From JAXLRU01 sp046330935 (GTDB taxonomy: Bacteria > Actinomycetota > Actinomycetes > Actinomycetales > Kineosporiaceae): DNA of 64,000 bases. Under the pieces are notes generated by a model that worked only from the letters and a program-made list of their open reading frames with translations, was not told where the DNA came from and searched no databases. The stretch is from contig JAXLRU010000004.1 of assembly GCA_046330935.1 (NCBI GenBank), positions 372,001 to 436,000 of the forward strand. The letters are read 5' to 3'. The position numbers and the translations under genes are program-made. How positions within the stretch are numbered: position 1 is the stretch's first letter; every line of letters begins with the position of its first letter. Below, piece after piece: positions 51,559-61,346 of the stretch.

Positions 51559-51599
51559 AAGGGCCCGGCGGTCTCCCCCTCCGGAGACGCCGGGCCCTT
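51559..51599 (-). terminator. Terminator after the GH15 gene
   Basis: AAGGGCCCGGCGGTCTCC pairs with GGAGACGCCGGGCCCTT (one bulged base) around CCCTCC. It lies 27 bp beyond the minus-strand GH15 stop and upstream of the ankyrin gene. Confidence 0.75.
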
Positions 51600-51625
51600 G
51601 CCGCTGTTCGCGTCGCGTCAGGGGG

Positions 51626-54600
51626 TCATGGCACCACCACCCCGGGAATCACGGCTCCTCCGTCACGTGTGGGATCGAGGACGTCGGACTGGTCGACGCC
51701 GGGCGGGGTGAGGATGTCGACGGCCTTGGGCAGCTTCGCGACGTCCACGGCGCACACCGGGTCGTTCGCCGACTGCGCCGCCTCGGTGCACCGCCCGAAC
51801 TGGTACGGCTCCGCGAGCGGGGTGAACCCGCGGGCCTGGTCGGGCGAGAACCCGTCCTGGCCGGTGAGGACGACCGCGAAGGTCCAGCCGGGGCCGGGCG
51901 TCCCACCGAGAGCGGCCTTGGTCACCGTGAATGTGATCCACCGGGTGAACGCCGACGCGCGGATCGCGACCGATCCGACCGTCACGCCGTTCGCCGCGAC
52001 CAGCCGCTGCCCGAAGCCCTGCACCTCGATCAGCTTCGTCCACGCCGCGTCGTCGGCGATCCGGTAGTTGCGCTGCGGGAACGACGCCTCGGTCGACCGG
52101 ATGCCGTGGACGTCGGACGTCGGGCCGACGTAGACGTCGAGCAGTTGCGCGCCGAGCGGCGAACCGAACGTGGGGCTGAGGTCGCGGGTGCGCACCCGCA
52201 TCGTCACCGTGTCGGGCCCCGAGTCGTAGACCTCGAACGCCTGCAGGTCGTAGGCGCCGGCCTTGAAGTCCGACGCGCTCGGGTAGGCGTAGGTGCCCGG
52301 GCCGACGTCGTCGCCGTCGGGGTCGGTGACGGCGAACAGGCGCGTCCCGGGGACGCTCTCCTGAGCCACCGTCAGGGCCGCCGTGCCCGTGGCGGGCCGA
52401 CCGTTCGTCGTCAGGCTCGCCGCGACCGTGAGCTTGACCGTCCCCGACGGCACGGTGACGGCCTGCGCGAACCGGCCGTCCGCACCGGCCACGGCGCTCG
52501 CCGTCCGCGAGGCGCCGTCGATGTCGGTGTTCGTGGCGACGATCGCGACGGCGGCGCCGGGCTCGGTGCGGCCGGTGACGGTGACGCTGCTGCCCACCTG
52601 CGCCGCGTCGGCCGGCGCCGTGATCGTGACCCTGAGCGGCTTCGGCTTCGGGTCGGTGAGGTAGCGGGTCGTCGTCGCCTGCGGGGTCTCCAGGACGCGG
52701 CCCGCGGCGATGCTCGAGGACAGCCGCACGTACTGGGCGGCCGCCCAGGTCAGCGGGGCCGCGCTGCCCGCGGCCTTGCCGCGCTCGAAGCCGATCGAGG
52801 CGCACTCCGGCGGCGTCCCGTACGGGGAGGCCGGCAGGTCGGGGTTCTCCCACGCCTGTTCGGGGATCAGCCCGAGGCCCGAGCCGGTCGCGGCCATCGA
52901 GGCGAGCAGCTGCCTCGCCCGCCCCGGGTTGCCCGCGATCACGGAGTACTCGCCGCGCTCGCCCGCCAGCACCGGCCACACGTGGCCGGACCCCTTGTTC
53001 TGCGGCTGCGTCGCGCCGTCGACGGTGCACTCCGCCGCCCAGGGCTTGCCCTGGACGCCGCAGTCGGTGGGGTCGGCCTCGAAACAGTCGCCGTAGCCGT
53101 CCTCGGTGCCCTCGCTCGCCGTCCCGTACCGGTACCAGGCGTCGCCGCCGGGCAGGTCGCGCTTGATCACGCGGTCGACGACGGCGAGGGAGCGGCTGAC
53201 GTCGGCGTCGCGCGCCCGCAGGATGCCCAGGCGCACCAGCTCGAGGAAGCCGGCGTCGACGACGGCGCGCTGGTCGGCGTCGGGGCCGCCGTTGCCGAGG
53301 TTGTAGGTGACGGCTTCGTCGGGGTCGCCGTTCTTCGAGAGGCGGATGAAGTACGGCTTGTCCGACAGCGGCCCGGTGGTCGTGACGGTCCAGCCCTTCA
53401 CCTGCCGCTCGTAGCTGTCGGCCGTCGCCCGGTACAGCAGGGCCCCGGTGCTGTCGTGGACGACGTCGGCCAGCTCGGCCGCCGCGAGCAGGCCCGCGAT
53501 CTGCGCGGCGATCGTCGACGGCGAGTAGCCCGACTGCTCCTCCCAGCGCTCGCTGCCGAACGCCGGGCCGTGCGCGATCAGGTACTGCGCGGCCGGGGCG
53601 AGGTGGTCGCGGTAGTACTGCCGGCCCGCGTCGTCGTCCTTGATCAGGTCGACGGTGCGCGCCAGGAGGAGCGGGTAGGCGACCTCGTCGAGCTGGACGC
53701 CGAAGCTGTCGGGCGCCGTCTTCCCGTTGACCAGCGAGTTGCGCGGGAACGACCCGTCGGCCTGCTGCTGGCGGTCGAACAGCCAGCGGACGGCGGCCGT
53801 CGCTGTCTGCTCGTCCCCGCTGGCGAGGAGGCCGCTGACCGACTCGTAGAGGTCGCGGGCGAAGACCTCGCGGTAGGAGCCCCAGTACGTCAGCGCCGGG
53901 TCGCCCGCCGCCACGGCCTGCCCCCACGGGCTGGCCAGCGACGCGACGACGGCGCCCGGGAACGTCTTGTCCTCGCTGGCCTTCAGCACGTTCGCCGACA
54001 GACGGTAGGTGGCGAGCTGCTGTGCCGTGAGGCCCGGCGGGGGCGGGGTCAGGCGCGCGGCGTAGGCGTCCCACTGGCGGACGTACTGGTCGATGATCGC
54101 CTGCGGCGCGCGTTGCAGGGTGGCGCCCGCGGTGGCGACGGCGTCCGCCTGGGTCTTTCCGAACCCGAGGACGAGCGTGGCCTTGGCCGGACCCTTGGCG
54201 GGGGCGGCGCCGTCCTTGCCGCCGAGGTCGAGCTGGGCGACCTGCACGACGTTGCCGTCCTCGGCCGTCGTGGGGGCCTGCGGCGGCAGGGCGTGATCGG
54301 CGTCGAGGGCGGTCAGGCCGTCGCTGTCGGAGCCCGCGTAGCCGCTGGTCACGGCCTTGAACGCGCGGTCGGCGCGCAGCGCGGCGTGCACGGGTTCGGC
54401 GTAGTCGCGGTTAGCGGCGATCGTCGCCGTCTCCTCGTCACTGCTCACCGGGACCGGCGCGCCCGTGGAGGTGTCGACCGTCGCGTCGTCCGCCCCCGCG
54501 TTCTGCCGGTCGGGGTCTCCCCCGCCCCCGTTGCCGTTGATCGTCGGGTCGAACCGCGCGTACACCTTGAAGCCCTCGACGCTGCCGCTGCCGACGGGCT

Positions 54601-55120
54601 GGAGGCTGGTGCGGACGACGACGCTCGACCGTGCCGGGTCGGTGACGTAGTCGGTGACCACGCGGTACGTGCCGCGCTTCGGAGTGGTGACGACGCGGCA
54701 GGCCATGCCCCCGGCGTCCAGCGCCTGCACCTCGTAGGTGGCGTCGCGGGTCGGCAGGTCGGTGAAGGTGCGGCCGTCGGTGACGACGAGCTGCAGCGTC
54801 TCGACGTTGGTCGTGTCGATCGTCGGGTACGAGACGTCGCTGAGGACGCCGTTCGCCACCGTGAACCAGACCCTGCTCGCGGTCGTGCGCGACGTGCCGA
54901 GGCAGTCCTTGCGGGCCAGGCCGAAGTGGCTCATCGCCCCCGGGTAGCCCGCCGGGTGGGTGGCATCGACGGCCTGGGACCGAGCTGCCCCTCCCCCGCT
55001 CGGGGACGCCGTGGCGGCGAGTGCGGGGGCTGTCAACGCTGCCACCAGGGCTGCAGTGATGGCGGCGCTGCTGGCCCTGCGGCGGGGCTGGGACGGCGAC
55101 GGGACACGGGTCGTGCGCAC
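51626..55120 (-). CDS. Secreted GH15 enzyme, glucodextranase/glucoamylase-like
   Basis: 1164 residues from the GTG at 55120, which follows GGAGGTCCC; a longer frame begins 8 codons earlier. Signal peptide about 1-37 (ALAATA cleavage region). Domain order matches glucodextranase: N-terminal beta-sandwich (PGAMSHFGLARKDCLGTS), GH15 alpha/alpha barrel (WGSYREVFARDLYESVSGLL, RWEEQSGYSPSTIAAQIAGL near residue 525 with the general acid, GHVWPVLAGERGEYSVIAG near 722 with the general base), an Ig-like domain (ITAPADAAQVGSSVTVTGRT) and a C-terminal domain (FAVTDPDGDDVGPGTYAYP). It releases glucose from alpha-glucans outside the cell. The exact linkage is uncertain. Confidence 0.93.
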   Translation of the reverse strand: MRTTRVPSPSQPRRRASSAAITAALVAALTAPALAATASPSGGGAARSQAVDATHPAGYPGAMSHFGLARKDCLGTSRTTASRVWFTVANGVLSDVSYPTIDTTNVETLQLVVTDGRTFTDLPTRDATYEVQALDAGGMACRVVTTPKRGTYRVVTDYVTDPARSSVVVRTSLQPVGSGSVEGFKVYARFDPTINGNGGGGDPDRQNAGADDATVDTSTGAPVPVSSDEETATIAANRDYAEPVHAALRADRAFKAVTSGYAGSDSDGLTALDADHALPPQAPTTAEDGNVVQVAQLDLGGKDGAAPAKGPAKATLVLGFGKTQADAVATAGATLQRAPQAIIDQYVRQWDAYAARLTPPPPGLTAQQLATYRLSANVLKASEDKTFPGAVVASLASPWGQAVAAGDPALTYWGSYREVFARDLYESVSGLLASGDEQTATAAVRWLFDRQQQADGSFPRNSLVNGKTAPDSFGVQLDEVAYPLLLARTVDLIKDDDAGRQYYRDHLAPAAQYLIAHGPAFGSERWEEQSGYSPSTIAAQIAGLLAAAELADVVHDSTGALLYRATADSYERQVKGWTVTTTGPLSDKPYFIRLSKNGDPDEAVTYNLGNGGPDADQRAVVDAGFLELVRLGILRARDADVSRSLAVVDRVIKRDLPGGDAWYRYGTASEGTEDGYGDCFEADPTDCGVQGKPWAAECTVDGATQPQNKGSGHVWPVLAGERGEYSVIAGNPGRARQLLASMAATGSGLGLIPEQAWENPDLPASPYGTPPECASIGFERGKAAGSAAPLTWAAAQYVRLSSSIAAGRVLETPQATTTRYLTDPKPKPLRVTITAPADAAQVGSSVTVTGRTEPGAAVAIVATNTDIDGASRTASAVAGADGRFAQAVTVPSGTVKLTVAASLTTNGRPATGTAALTVAQESVPGTRLFAVTDPDGDDVGPGTYAYPSASDFKAGAYDLQAFEVYDSGPDTVTMRVRTRDLSPTFGSPLGAQLLDVYVGPTSDVHGIRSTEASFPQRNYRIADDAAWTKLIEVQGFGQRLVAANGVTVGSVAIRASAFTRWITFTVTKAALGGTPGPGWTFAVVLTGQDGFSPDQARGFTPLAEPYQFGRCTEAAQSANDPVCAVDVAKLPKAVDILTPPGVDQSDVLDPTRDGGAVIPGVVVP

Positions 55121-55377
55121 GGGACCTCCGGACACGAGCGGCACCGACGACCCGCCGTCACGGCAACGTCGCCGACAGTGGTGTCCACTTCATCCCGGTT
55201 GGGTGCGAGGTGTCAAGGGTGACCATTGTTCGGAGCCGGGATGCGGCGTCGCTCATGAGACGGGGGCTCCTGATTTCTCCGGTTTCCCGCTAGCGTGCGT
55301 GGCTGCCGACGCCAGGCGGAGCGCTTCCCGACGCACCCTGCCGGGCCCACTGTGAAGGGAACGGGGGCCGCTCCTCC

Positions 55378-57513
55378 ATGCGCATCCACTCCTCGCTTCG
55401 GCGACGTCCTCGCCTGCTGGCCGCGCTGAACGTCGCGGGGCTCACCCTCGCCCTCGCCGTCGCGGTGCCTGTGGGCCTCACGGCGAGTCCGGCCCACGCC
55501 ACGCAGGCGACGTGCCCGAGCAGCTCCACCACCACGGACGAGGCCTCGATCCGGCTCGTCAGCGTCTCGGGCACCACCGTCTCGTTCACCTCGCGCGCGA
55601 TGAAGCCCATTGCCACGTCGACGAGTGCGCTGCAGCCGGTCGGCTCGAACTCGCGCATCCCGCAGATCGAGAAGTTCGCCCGGGTCCTGGTGGGGCCGAG
55701 CAACTCATGGCTCGTCGGGGTGGCGGCGTCGGGCACGTCGATCACCAGCGGCTCCACTGCCGACACCACCGGCGGGCTGTGGGTGTGGCGTTACGCCAAC
55801 AGCGCGTGGGGCAATCCAGCCAAGGTCACGGACAGCGTCGAGTTCAAGGCCTGGGCCGGCTCGGCGAAGAACATGATCAGCATGGACTCGGGCTACAACA
55901 TCTGGACGGTCGACACCTCGGGCCGCCTGCGCATCTCGCCGCTGGACATCACCAACCGGCTCTTCCCCACCGGCAAGCTGAAGCTGATGTCCACGGAGTA
56001 CGCGGGGACCGACTACCTGGTCGCCGCGGGCACCACGGTGCTGTGGTCGCGCACCACGGCGGGCGATCTGTACCGCACCCAGTACGACACGCCCAGCGCG
56101 CGCCGGCTGACGGCGCGCACCAAGTACGGCACCGGCTTCAGCTCCTTCACGACCATCCTCAGCCCCGGCTACGACGTGCTGTACACGGTGACCAGCACCG
56201 GCGGGGTCAAGGTCTGGAAGTTCGACTACAAGGGCGACACCTACGCCTGGCCGTTGCAGCGCACCGCGACCGGCACCGCGATCGCCGCGTACAAGCACAT
56301 CTGGGTCGCCAACTCCTACTGCTCGGCCCCAGCCGACGTCACGCCCGCACCAGACCTCTCCCTGACGGGCACCGCGGGCGACGCGCCCGCCGTCGTCCAG
56401 TGGCAGTCGGGCGACACCTCGACGACCTCGGGGCAGGCGGGCCGTGTCGACGCGTTCTACGTGGACGGCGCCGGGCAGCTCGTGATGAGCGCGAACACCG
56501 ACCGCGAGCTCGGCTCCGGCACCTGGTCGCGCTCGGTCGTGCACGGCGGCAACTACATCAACGGTCCGGCCGTCGCCCGGCTGGACCGGCCGACCTCCAC
56601 CAGCGGTGTGGAGACGGAGTACGTCTTCGCGCACCGCTACAACGGCCACGTGCTGCTCTTCACGCGCACCACCCCCCTGTCGGCGTTCCCTGCCCCTGTC
56701 GACCTGCAGGGACGGTTCAGCGGAGCGCCCGTCGCGGTGCGTCGCAGCGACAACAGCGCCGCAGTGGTCGCTGCCCACGGCACTCAGGTGTGGGGCCGGG
56801 CGCGTCCCTCCGACTCGGCGGACTTCGCGGCGTGGGAGCGCCTCGTGGGTGCGTCCGGAACGGTGACGCCCTCGATCACGGGTGACGTCGCCGCGGCGCC
56901 GCTCGACAACGGGCTGGTCGCCGTGGCCGGTCGGGGCACCGACGGCCTCGTCTGGATCGGCGTCTGGAACCCCGTCAGCCACGGGACTACGTGGTCGTCG
57001 CTGCCCGCCATCGCTTCCGTGGGGACGCCTTCTCTGGCCTCGGCGTCGGGCCGGCTGCGCGTCGCCGTCACCCTGGCGCCAACCGCCCCGGCGACCACCG
57101 CCACCGTCGCCACCATGAAGCAGAGCGTCACCGGAGCATGGGAGACCGCCTGGACGACCGTCGCCGGTGCCGACACCGCGCTGGCACCGTCCGTGGGCTT
57201 CGGCGGGTACGAGGGCGTCTGGTACCTGGCCGCGACGGGGGCGGACAGTTTGCTCAGCACGGCTCGCGAGACCACGTCCGGCGGCACCTTCGGTTCGTTC
57301 GGGAGCAGGTTCGACGTGGCCTTCCCCCCGCCTGCAACCAGCACGGCCGTCGCCAGCAGCCCCGCCGTCTTCACCCTCACGAATGCTGCCGGTGCCGCAC
57401 AGGCCGCCGTCGCGGTCGTCAACAGCGACGGGTTCGCCACCGCCGTGAAGCTGAACACCAGCCTCAACCCGCAGGCGCACGTGGCGCGAGCCGGAGCCAG
57501 AGCCAAGGGGTAG
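55378..57513 (+). CDS. Secreted propeller-like (PLL/tachylectin-type) protein
   Basis: 711 residues from the ATG at 55378. Signal peptide about 1-42 (SLRRRPRLLAALNVAGLTLA, ending ASPAHA). The mature part is a string of similar beta blades with repeated Trp and Asp-Gly turns: GLWVWRYANSAWGNPAKVTD, TVLWSRTTAGDLYRTQYDT, RVDAFYVDGAGQLVMSA, WIGVWNPVSHGTTWSSLP. Two Cys (46 and about 319). This fits a tachylectin/PLL-type beta-propeller that would bind glycans or surfaces. No catalytic motif. It is the last gene before the IS region. Lower repeat regularity makes the fold a moderate guess. Confidence 0.75.
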   Translation: MRIHSSLRRRPRLLAALNVAGLTLALAVAVPVGLTASPAHATQATCPSSSTTTDEASIRLVSVSGTTVSFTSRAMKPIATSTSALQPVGSNSRIPQIEKFARVLVGPSNSWLVGVAASGTSITSGSTADTTGGLWVWRYANSAWGNPAKVTDSVEFKAWAGSAKNMISMDSGYNIWTVDTSGRLRISPLDITNRLFPTGKLKLMSTEYAGTDYLVAAGTTVLWSRTTAGDLYRTQYDTPSARRLTARTKYGTGFSSFTTILSPGYDVLYTVTSTGGVKVWKFDYKGDTYAWPLQRTATGTAIAAYKHIWVANSYCSAPADVTPAPDLSLTGTAGDAPAVVQWQSGDTSTTSGQAGRVDAFYVDGAGQLVMSANTDRELGSGTWSRSVVHGGNYINGPAVARLDRPTSTSGVETEYVFAHRYNGHVLLFTRTTPLSAFPAPVDLQGRFSGAPVAVRRSDNSAAVVAAHGTQVWGRARPSDSADFAAWERLVGASGTVTPSITGDVAAAPLDNGLVAVAGRGTDGLVWIGVWNPVSHGTTWSSLPAIASVGTPSLASASGRLRVAVTLAPTAPATTATVATMKQSVTGAWETAWTTVAGADTALAPSVGFGGYEGVWYLAATGADSLLSTARETTSGGTFGSFGSRFDVAFPPPATSTAVASSPAVFTLTNAAGAAQAAVAVVNSDGFATAVKLNTSLNPQAHVARAGARAKG

Positions 57514-57659
57514 ACCCCGCTCAATCTATAGGTGTCGCTGCTCATGATGTTCTTGCCACAGGGCGGGCGACGAAGAGGGAGCTTTGGGGAGAATAGAATC
57601 GGAACACACCAGCCGCCTGAACGGTTACCCGTTCGCAACATCTTGAGACGCCGTTAACC

Positions 57660-58468
57660 GGCTCTTCAAGGATGAGCGTGTAGCTGTTGGGTGATCTTGG
57701 TTCGGAAGCCGCCGGTCTCCAGGCGTGATCGGGCGATGTAGTGAGGTTGCGGAAGCCGAGGGCGGTGCCTCGGAGGTGTTCGAGTCGGCCGTTGCTGGCT
57801 TCGGTGGGGCCGTTGCTGGTGTGGGGTCGGTAGAAGTAGGCCAGGACGTCGGCGGCGCGCTTGTTCAGCGTCCGGCCCAGGGCCGCGATCTCGGGCGCCT
57901 GCCGGGACGCCGGAGCTCATCGTGGTGATCACGTTGTGGAGGGTGGCCCGCCGCGTGTGCGGTCGGGGTCGCGGTAGGCGGTAACGAGCTGCTCGTAGGC
58001 GCCCCAGGTCGCCTCGACGGGTACGTGGTCGGGCACCGCGAACAGGGCGTGTACTCGTGCCCGCTGCTTGGCGTTGAGGAGGGTGGTGCCGGTTGTGCAG
58101 GGTCCGCCGGGCGGCATACAGCGGGTCGGTGTTTGCGGCCGCGGTGGCCGCGGAGTTCTTGCTGGACCGGCAGCGGCAGGCGTCCAGGGCGTCGCCGGCC
58201 CGGCGGACGACGTGGAAGGGGATCCAGGACCGCCGCGGCTCGGGGAGGTGCTCGGTGGTGACGGTCTTGAACCCCGCTGAACCCGCCCATCCCGATGACC
58301 TCGGCATCAGACCTGCCAGGCTGGGGTCTGAGAGGTCAGCCAGGTCGCGAAGGCCTGCTTGGAACGTCTTCGACCATGGCCAGCAGCCGGGACGGGTCCG
58401 GTCCCGGCCCCATAACGAGGTCAGGTCGATGACCACCGTGACGTACTTGTCGCCGGCGCGGGTGTGAC
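57660..58468 (-). pseudogene. Decayed, truncated ISL3-family transposase
   Basis: Fragments of one ISL3 DDE transposase appear in order on the minus strand but in different frames: HTRAGDKYVTVVIDLTSLWG, then GFKTVTTEHLPEP with IPFHVVRRAGDALDACRCR, then LLNAKQRARVHALFAVPDHV and PVEATWGAYEQLVTAYRDPD, then HYIARSRLETGGF. At least three frame changes. GGCTCTTCAAGGATGAGC at 57660 looks like the outer inverted repeat of such elements. The N-terminal half is missing: the gene stops abruptly at the IS21 end (58468/58469). Inactive remnant. Confidence 0.85.
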
Positions 58469-58536
58469 TGTCGACGACGGCTTGAAACTGACCCCCTGTC
58501 GACGGGTTGGGATTGACCCCCCTCGAGTCTGGAGGG

Positions 58537-59896
58537 GTGATCAGCTTGGAGGACTGGGCGGAGATCCGTCGTCTGCACCGCGCCGAGGGGTTGTCGATTA
58601 AGGAGATCGCTCGGCGGTTGGGGGTGGCGAGGAACACGGTGCGTTCGGCGGTGCGGGCCGCGGGCCCGCCCTCGCGGGAGCGCGGACCGAGGGGGTCGTC
58701 GGTCGACGTGGTGGAGGGGCAGATCCGCGCGTTGTTGGCGGAGTTCCCTCGGATGCCCGCGACGGTGATCGCCGAGCGGGTGGGGTGGACGCGGTCGTTG
58801 ACGGTACTCAAGGACCGGGTCCGGGAGCTGCGGCCTCTGTGTCTGCCCGCCGACCCTGCTGACCGGATCGAGCATGCCGCTGGTGAGGTTGCTCAGTGCG
58901 ACTTGTGGTTCCCGCCGGCGGCGGTCCCGGTCGTGGCCGACCAGGTGCGGGTCCTGCCGGTCCTGGCGATGACGTGTGGGTACTCCCGGATGACGTCGGC
59001 GGTGATGATCCCCTCCCGGCAGGGCGGGGACATCCTGGCCGGGATGTGGCAGGTCCTGTCCGGGTGGGGACGCTGCCCGAAGACGCTGCTGTGGGACCGC
59101 GAGGCCGCGATCGGCGGGCGCGGCAAGCCCACGGCGGAGGCGGCCGCGTTCGCGGGGACGTTGGGGGTGCGGCTGCGGCTTGCCCCGCCGCGTGACCCGG
59201 AGACCAAGGGGCTGGTGGAGCGCCGCAACGGGTTCTTCGAGACCTCGTTCCTGCCCGGGCGGACCTTCACCGGGCCGGGCGACTTCAAACGACCAGCTCC
59301 AGGCGTGGCTGGAGGAGCGGGCCAACGTCCGGTACCTGCGTTCGACCGGGGCCAGCCCGGTGCAGCGGTGGGACGCCGACCTCGCGGCGATGCTCACCCT
59401 GCCGCCGGTGGCTTCCGCGGTCGGGCTGCGCGGGCGGGTCCGCCTGGGTCGGGACTACTACGTGCGGGTGGCCGGCAACGACTACTCCGTCGACCCCCAC
59501 GCGATCGGCCGGTTCGTCGACTGGCAGGCCAGCCCGCAGGCGGTGACTGCGACCTGCGCCGGGCAGATCGTTGCCCAGCATCAGCGGGTCTGGACCAGCG
59601 GGGCCACGATCACCGACCCGACCCACCGGAGGGCGGCCGCGGCCCTGCGCCGTGACCACGCCCAGACCGCCCGCCACGCCGCGGCGGCCCGCTCCACCCG
59701 CGCGCATCCCGACGGTCACGTCGTCGCGATCCGCGCGTTGCCTGACTACGACGCCCTGTTCAGCGTCGACTTCGACCCCCACCCCGACACTGACCCCACT
59801 CGGTGCCTGAACCGAGGGAAGGAACCCGATGACACCCCGCAGCGCCCCCACCATCACCGCGACCCCGCCGACCGTCTCGGCACCGGTCCGACCTGA
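58537..59896 (+). pseudogene. istA: IS21 transposase IstA, one-base frameshift
   Basis: Coding from the GTG at 58537 (GGAGG upstream). Helix-turn-helix: GLSIKEIARRLGVARNTVRS. The DDE core has CDLWFPPA, TLLWDREAAIGG and DPETKGLVERRNGFFE, so all three acids are present. At about 59287 the frame changes: GDFK in the first frame continues as NDQLQAWLEERANVRYLRST in the next, as expected if one extra A lies in TTCAAACGAC. The second part runs to 59896 with LRGRVRLGRDYYVRVAGNDY. A frameshift or base-call error; without it a full IstA of about 450 residues results. Confidence 0.85.
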
Positions 59897-60656
59897 CGGC
59901 CTGGCCTCCCGCCTGGCTTACCTGACCCGGGTGCTGAAGACCCCGACCCTGGGCCGTGTCTGGGAACCGTTGGCAGACCAGGCCCGCGACGCGAACTGGT
60001 CGCATGAGGAGTACCTCACCGCGGTCCTGGAACGCCAGGTCGCCGACCGGGAATCTGCCGGGACGATGATGCGGATCCGGACCGCGCACTTCCCCGCGGT
60101 GAAGACGCTGGAGGACTTCAACCTCGACCACCTGCCCAGCCTGCGCCGCGATCTCCTCGCGCACCTGGCGACGGCGACGTTCGCGGCCAAGGCCGAGAAC
60201 GTGGTTCTGCTCGGACCGCCCGGCATCGGCAAGACCCACCTCGCGGTCGGACTCGGCGTCAAGGCCGCCCAAGCCGGGCACTCCGTCCTGTTCGACACCG
60301 CGACGAACTGGATCGCCCGCCTGGCCCGCGCGCACCAGGCCGGGGCGTTGGAGGCCGAACTGAAGAAGATCCGCCGCTACCGGCTGATCATCATCGACGA
60401 GGTCGGGTACATCCCGTTCGACACCGACGCCGCGAACCTGTTCTTCCAGCTCATCGCCGCCCGCTACGAGACCGGCTCCGTCCTTGTGACCTCGAACCTG
60501 CCCTTCGGACGCTGGGGCGAGGTCTTCGGCGACGAAGTCGTCGCCGCCGCGATGATCGACCGCCTCGTCCACCACGCCGAGGTCCTCACCCTCGCCGGAG
60601 AGTCCTACCGCACCCGCGCCCGACGCGAACTCCTCGCCAAGGACCGCGACAAGTAA
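59829..60656 (+). CDS. istB: IS21 helper ATPase IstB
   Basis: 275 residues. The ATG has GGAAGGAA upstream and overlaps istA by 68 bp. AAA+ features: Walker A LLGPPGIGKTHLA (about 127-139), Walker B RLIIIDEVGYIPF, then LVTSNLPFGRWGEVFGDEVV and MIDRLVHHAEVLTLAGESYR. IstB remodels target DNA for IstA in IS21 transposition. Intact. Confidence 0.95.
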   Translation: MTPRSAPTITATPPTVSAPVRPDGLASRLAYLTRVLKTPTLGRVWEPLADQARDANWSHEEYLTAVLERQVADRESAGTMMRIRTAHFPAVKTLEDFNLDHLPSLRRDLLAHLATATFAAKAENVVLLGPPGIGKTHLAVGLGVKAAQAGHSVLFDTATNWIARLARAHQAGALEAELKKIRRYRLIIIDEVGYIPFDTDAANLFFQLIAARYETGSVLVTSNLPFGRWGEVFGDEVVAAAMIDRLVHHAEVLTLAGESYRTRARRELLAKDRDK

Positions 60657-60740
60657 CCAACCCTGGGGGTCAAAACCAACCCGACGGCAAAGGGTCAGAA
60701 CCAGCCCGTCGTTGACATCACTCTCCTAGCATCGCTCGTC

Positions 60741-61079
60741 ATGACCGAGGAAGAAGCCCGTCAGGCGGCAACCTCGCTGCTCAGCCAGCATTTTGCCGAG
60801 TTCGCGACGGGGCGATGGGTGGTGAGTGGCGTCGAGGAGCACGACGGTGCGTGGGCCTTCTTCTACAACACCCGCGGATACGTCCAGACGCGAGACCCAC
60901 GGCAAGCGCTGGCAGGCAACAGCGCACTCGTGATCCCCAAGGACGGACAGGAGCCGTGGTTCGCCTGGGCAGGGGCGGACCTTACCGACCAGATCGCGTT
61001 GGGTCGCTCGGCGCTGGCCGACGACGTGCCCCACTCCGTCGATTCATTAGCGCAGGACGATCCCGGCGCTGACCGCTGA
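60741..61079 (+). CDS. Imm35/YrhB-like small protein, probable immunity protein
   Basis: 112 residues from the ATG at 60741, 23 bp outside the IS21 right end. VVSGVEEHDGAWAFFYNTRG, then LAGNSALVIPKDGQEPWFAW match the Imm35/YrhB pattern (Trp-x-Phe-Phe-Tyr-Asn, later an LAGN-x-x-x-V segment). Such proteins neutralise polymorphic toxins, but no toxin gene is adjacent. The nearest secreted protein is the propeller-like one on the other side of the IS elements. Possibly an orphan left after rearrangement. Confidence 0.7.
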   Translation: MTEEEARQAATSLLSQHFAEFATGRWVVSGVEEHDGAWAFFYNTRGYVQTRDPRQALAGNSALVIPKDGQEPWFAWAGADLTDQIALGRSALADDVPHSVDSLAQDDPGADR

Positions 61080-61134
61080 TCGGCCGGGTCGCATCGAGGC
61101 TATCACCGGTTCCCGACTTCAACGCGAAGCGGTC

Positions 61135-61346
61135 CTAGGGCATCGGGCGCCGCTCCGGGTCGCTGCCCCGCCACATGCTGGGGATATAGGCACGAGCGAC
61201 AATTCTGGGCGGGTTGATGTCGAGGCTCTCTTCGCGCAGGCGTGCGGCTTGCGGATCTCCGCGACTTTGCTCGCGCCCTGCTCGGGCGGGGCGACCGTGG
61301 CCGTCGGCTCGCTGGTCACAGCGACGGCGCTGCCTTCTGCGGACAT
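61135..61346 (-). pseudogene. Broken small gene of unknown function
   Basis: The ATG at 61346 has a fine ribosome binding site (GAGAGGAGG, 5 bases away). The start reads MSAEGSAVAVTSEPTATVAP and continues to KVAEIRKPHA. Coding sense then moves to another frame: LREESLDINPPRIVARAYIP, SMWRGSDPERRPMP, stop at 61135. One indel near 61240 would explain it, giving a protein of about 69 residues. No family recognised. The second part alone looks like an ordinary protein end. Confidence 0.4.

Larger units (their letters stand above)
58469..60717 (+). mobile_element. IS21-family insertion sequence
   Basis: 2249 bp. The ends are imperfect inverted repeats: left TGTCGACGACGGCTTGAAAC followed by TGACCC, right (reverse complement) TGTCAACGACGGGCTGGTTC followed by TGACCC, about 20 of 26 matching, with inner GGGTTGG/TTGACCCCC repeats as in IS21. 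It carries istA (frameshifted) and istB (intact). The flanks (GTGTGAC on the left, TCACTCT on the right) show no target duplication, and the ISL3 gene does not resume on the right, so a deletion or recombination followed insertion. Confidence 0.88.

Noticed and set aside
51362..55222. Very long plus-strand open frame (over 1,200 codons) across the GH15 gene
   Set aside because: It is antisense to a well-defined enzyme, has a composition dominated by Arg, Gly, Val and Asp, and shows no domain. Third-position GC bias of the real gene keeps the opposite strand open.
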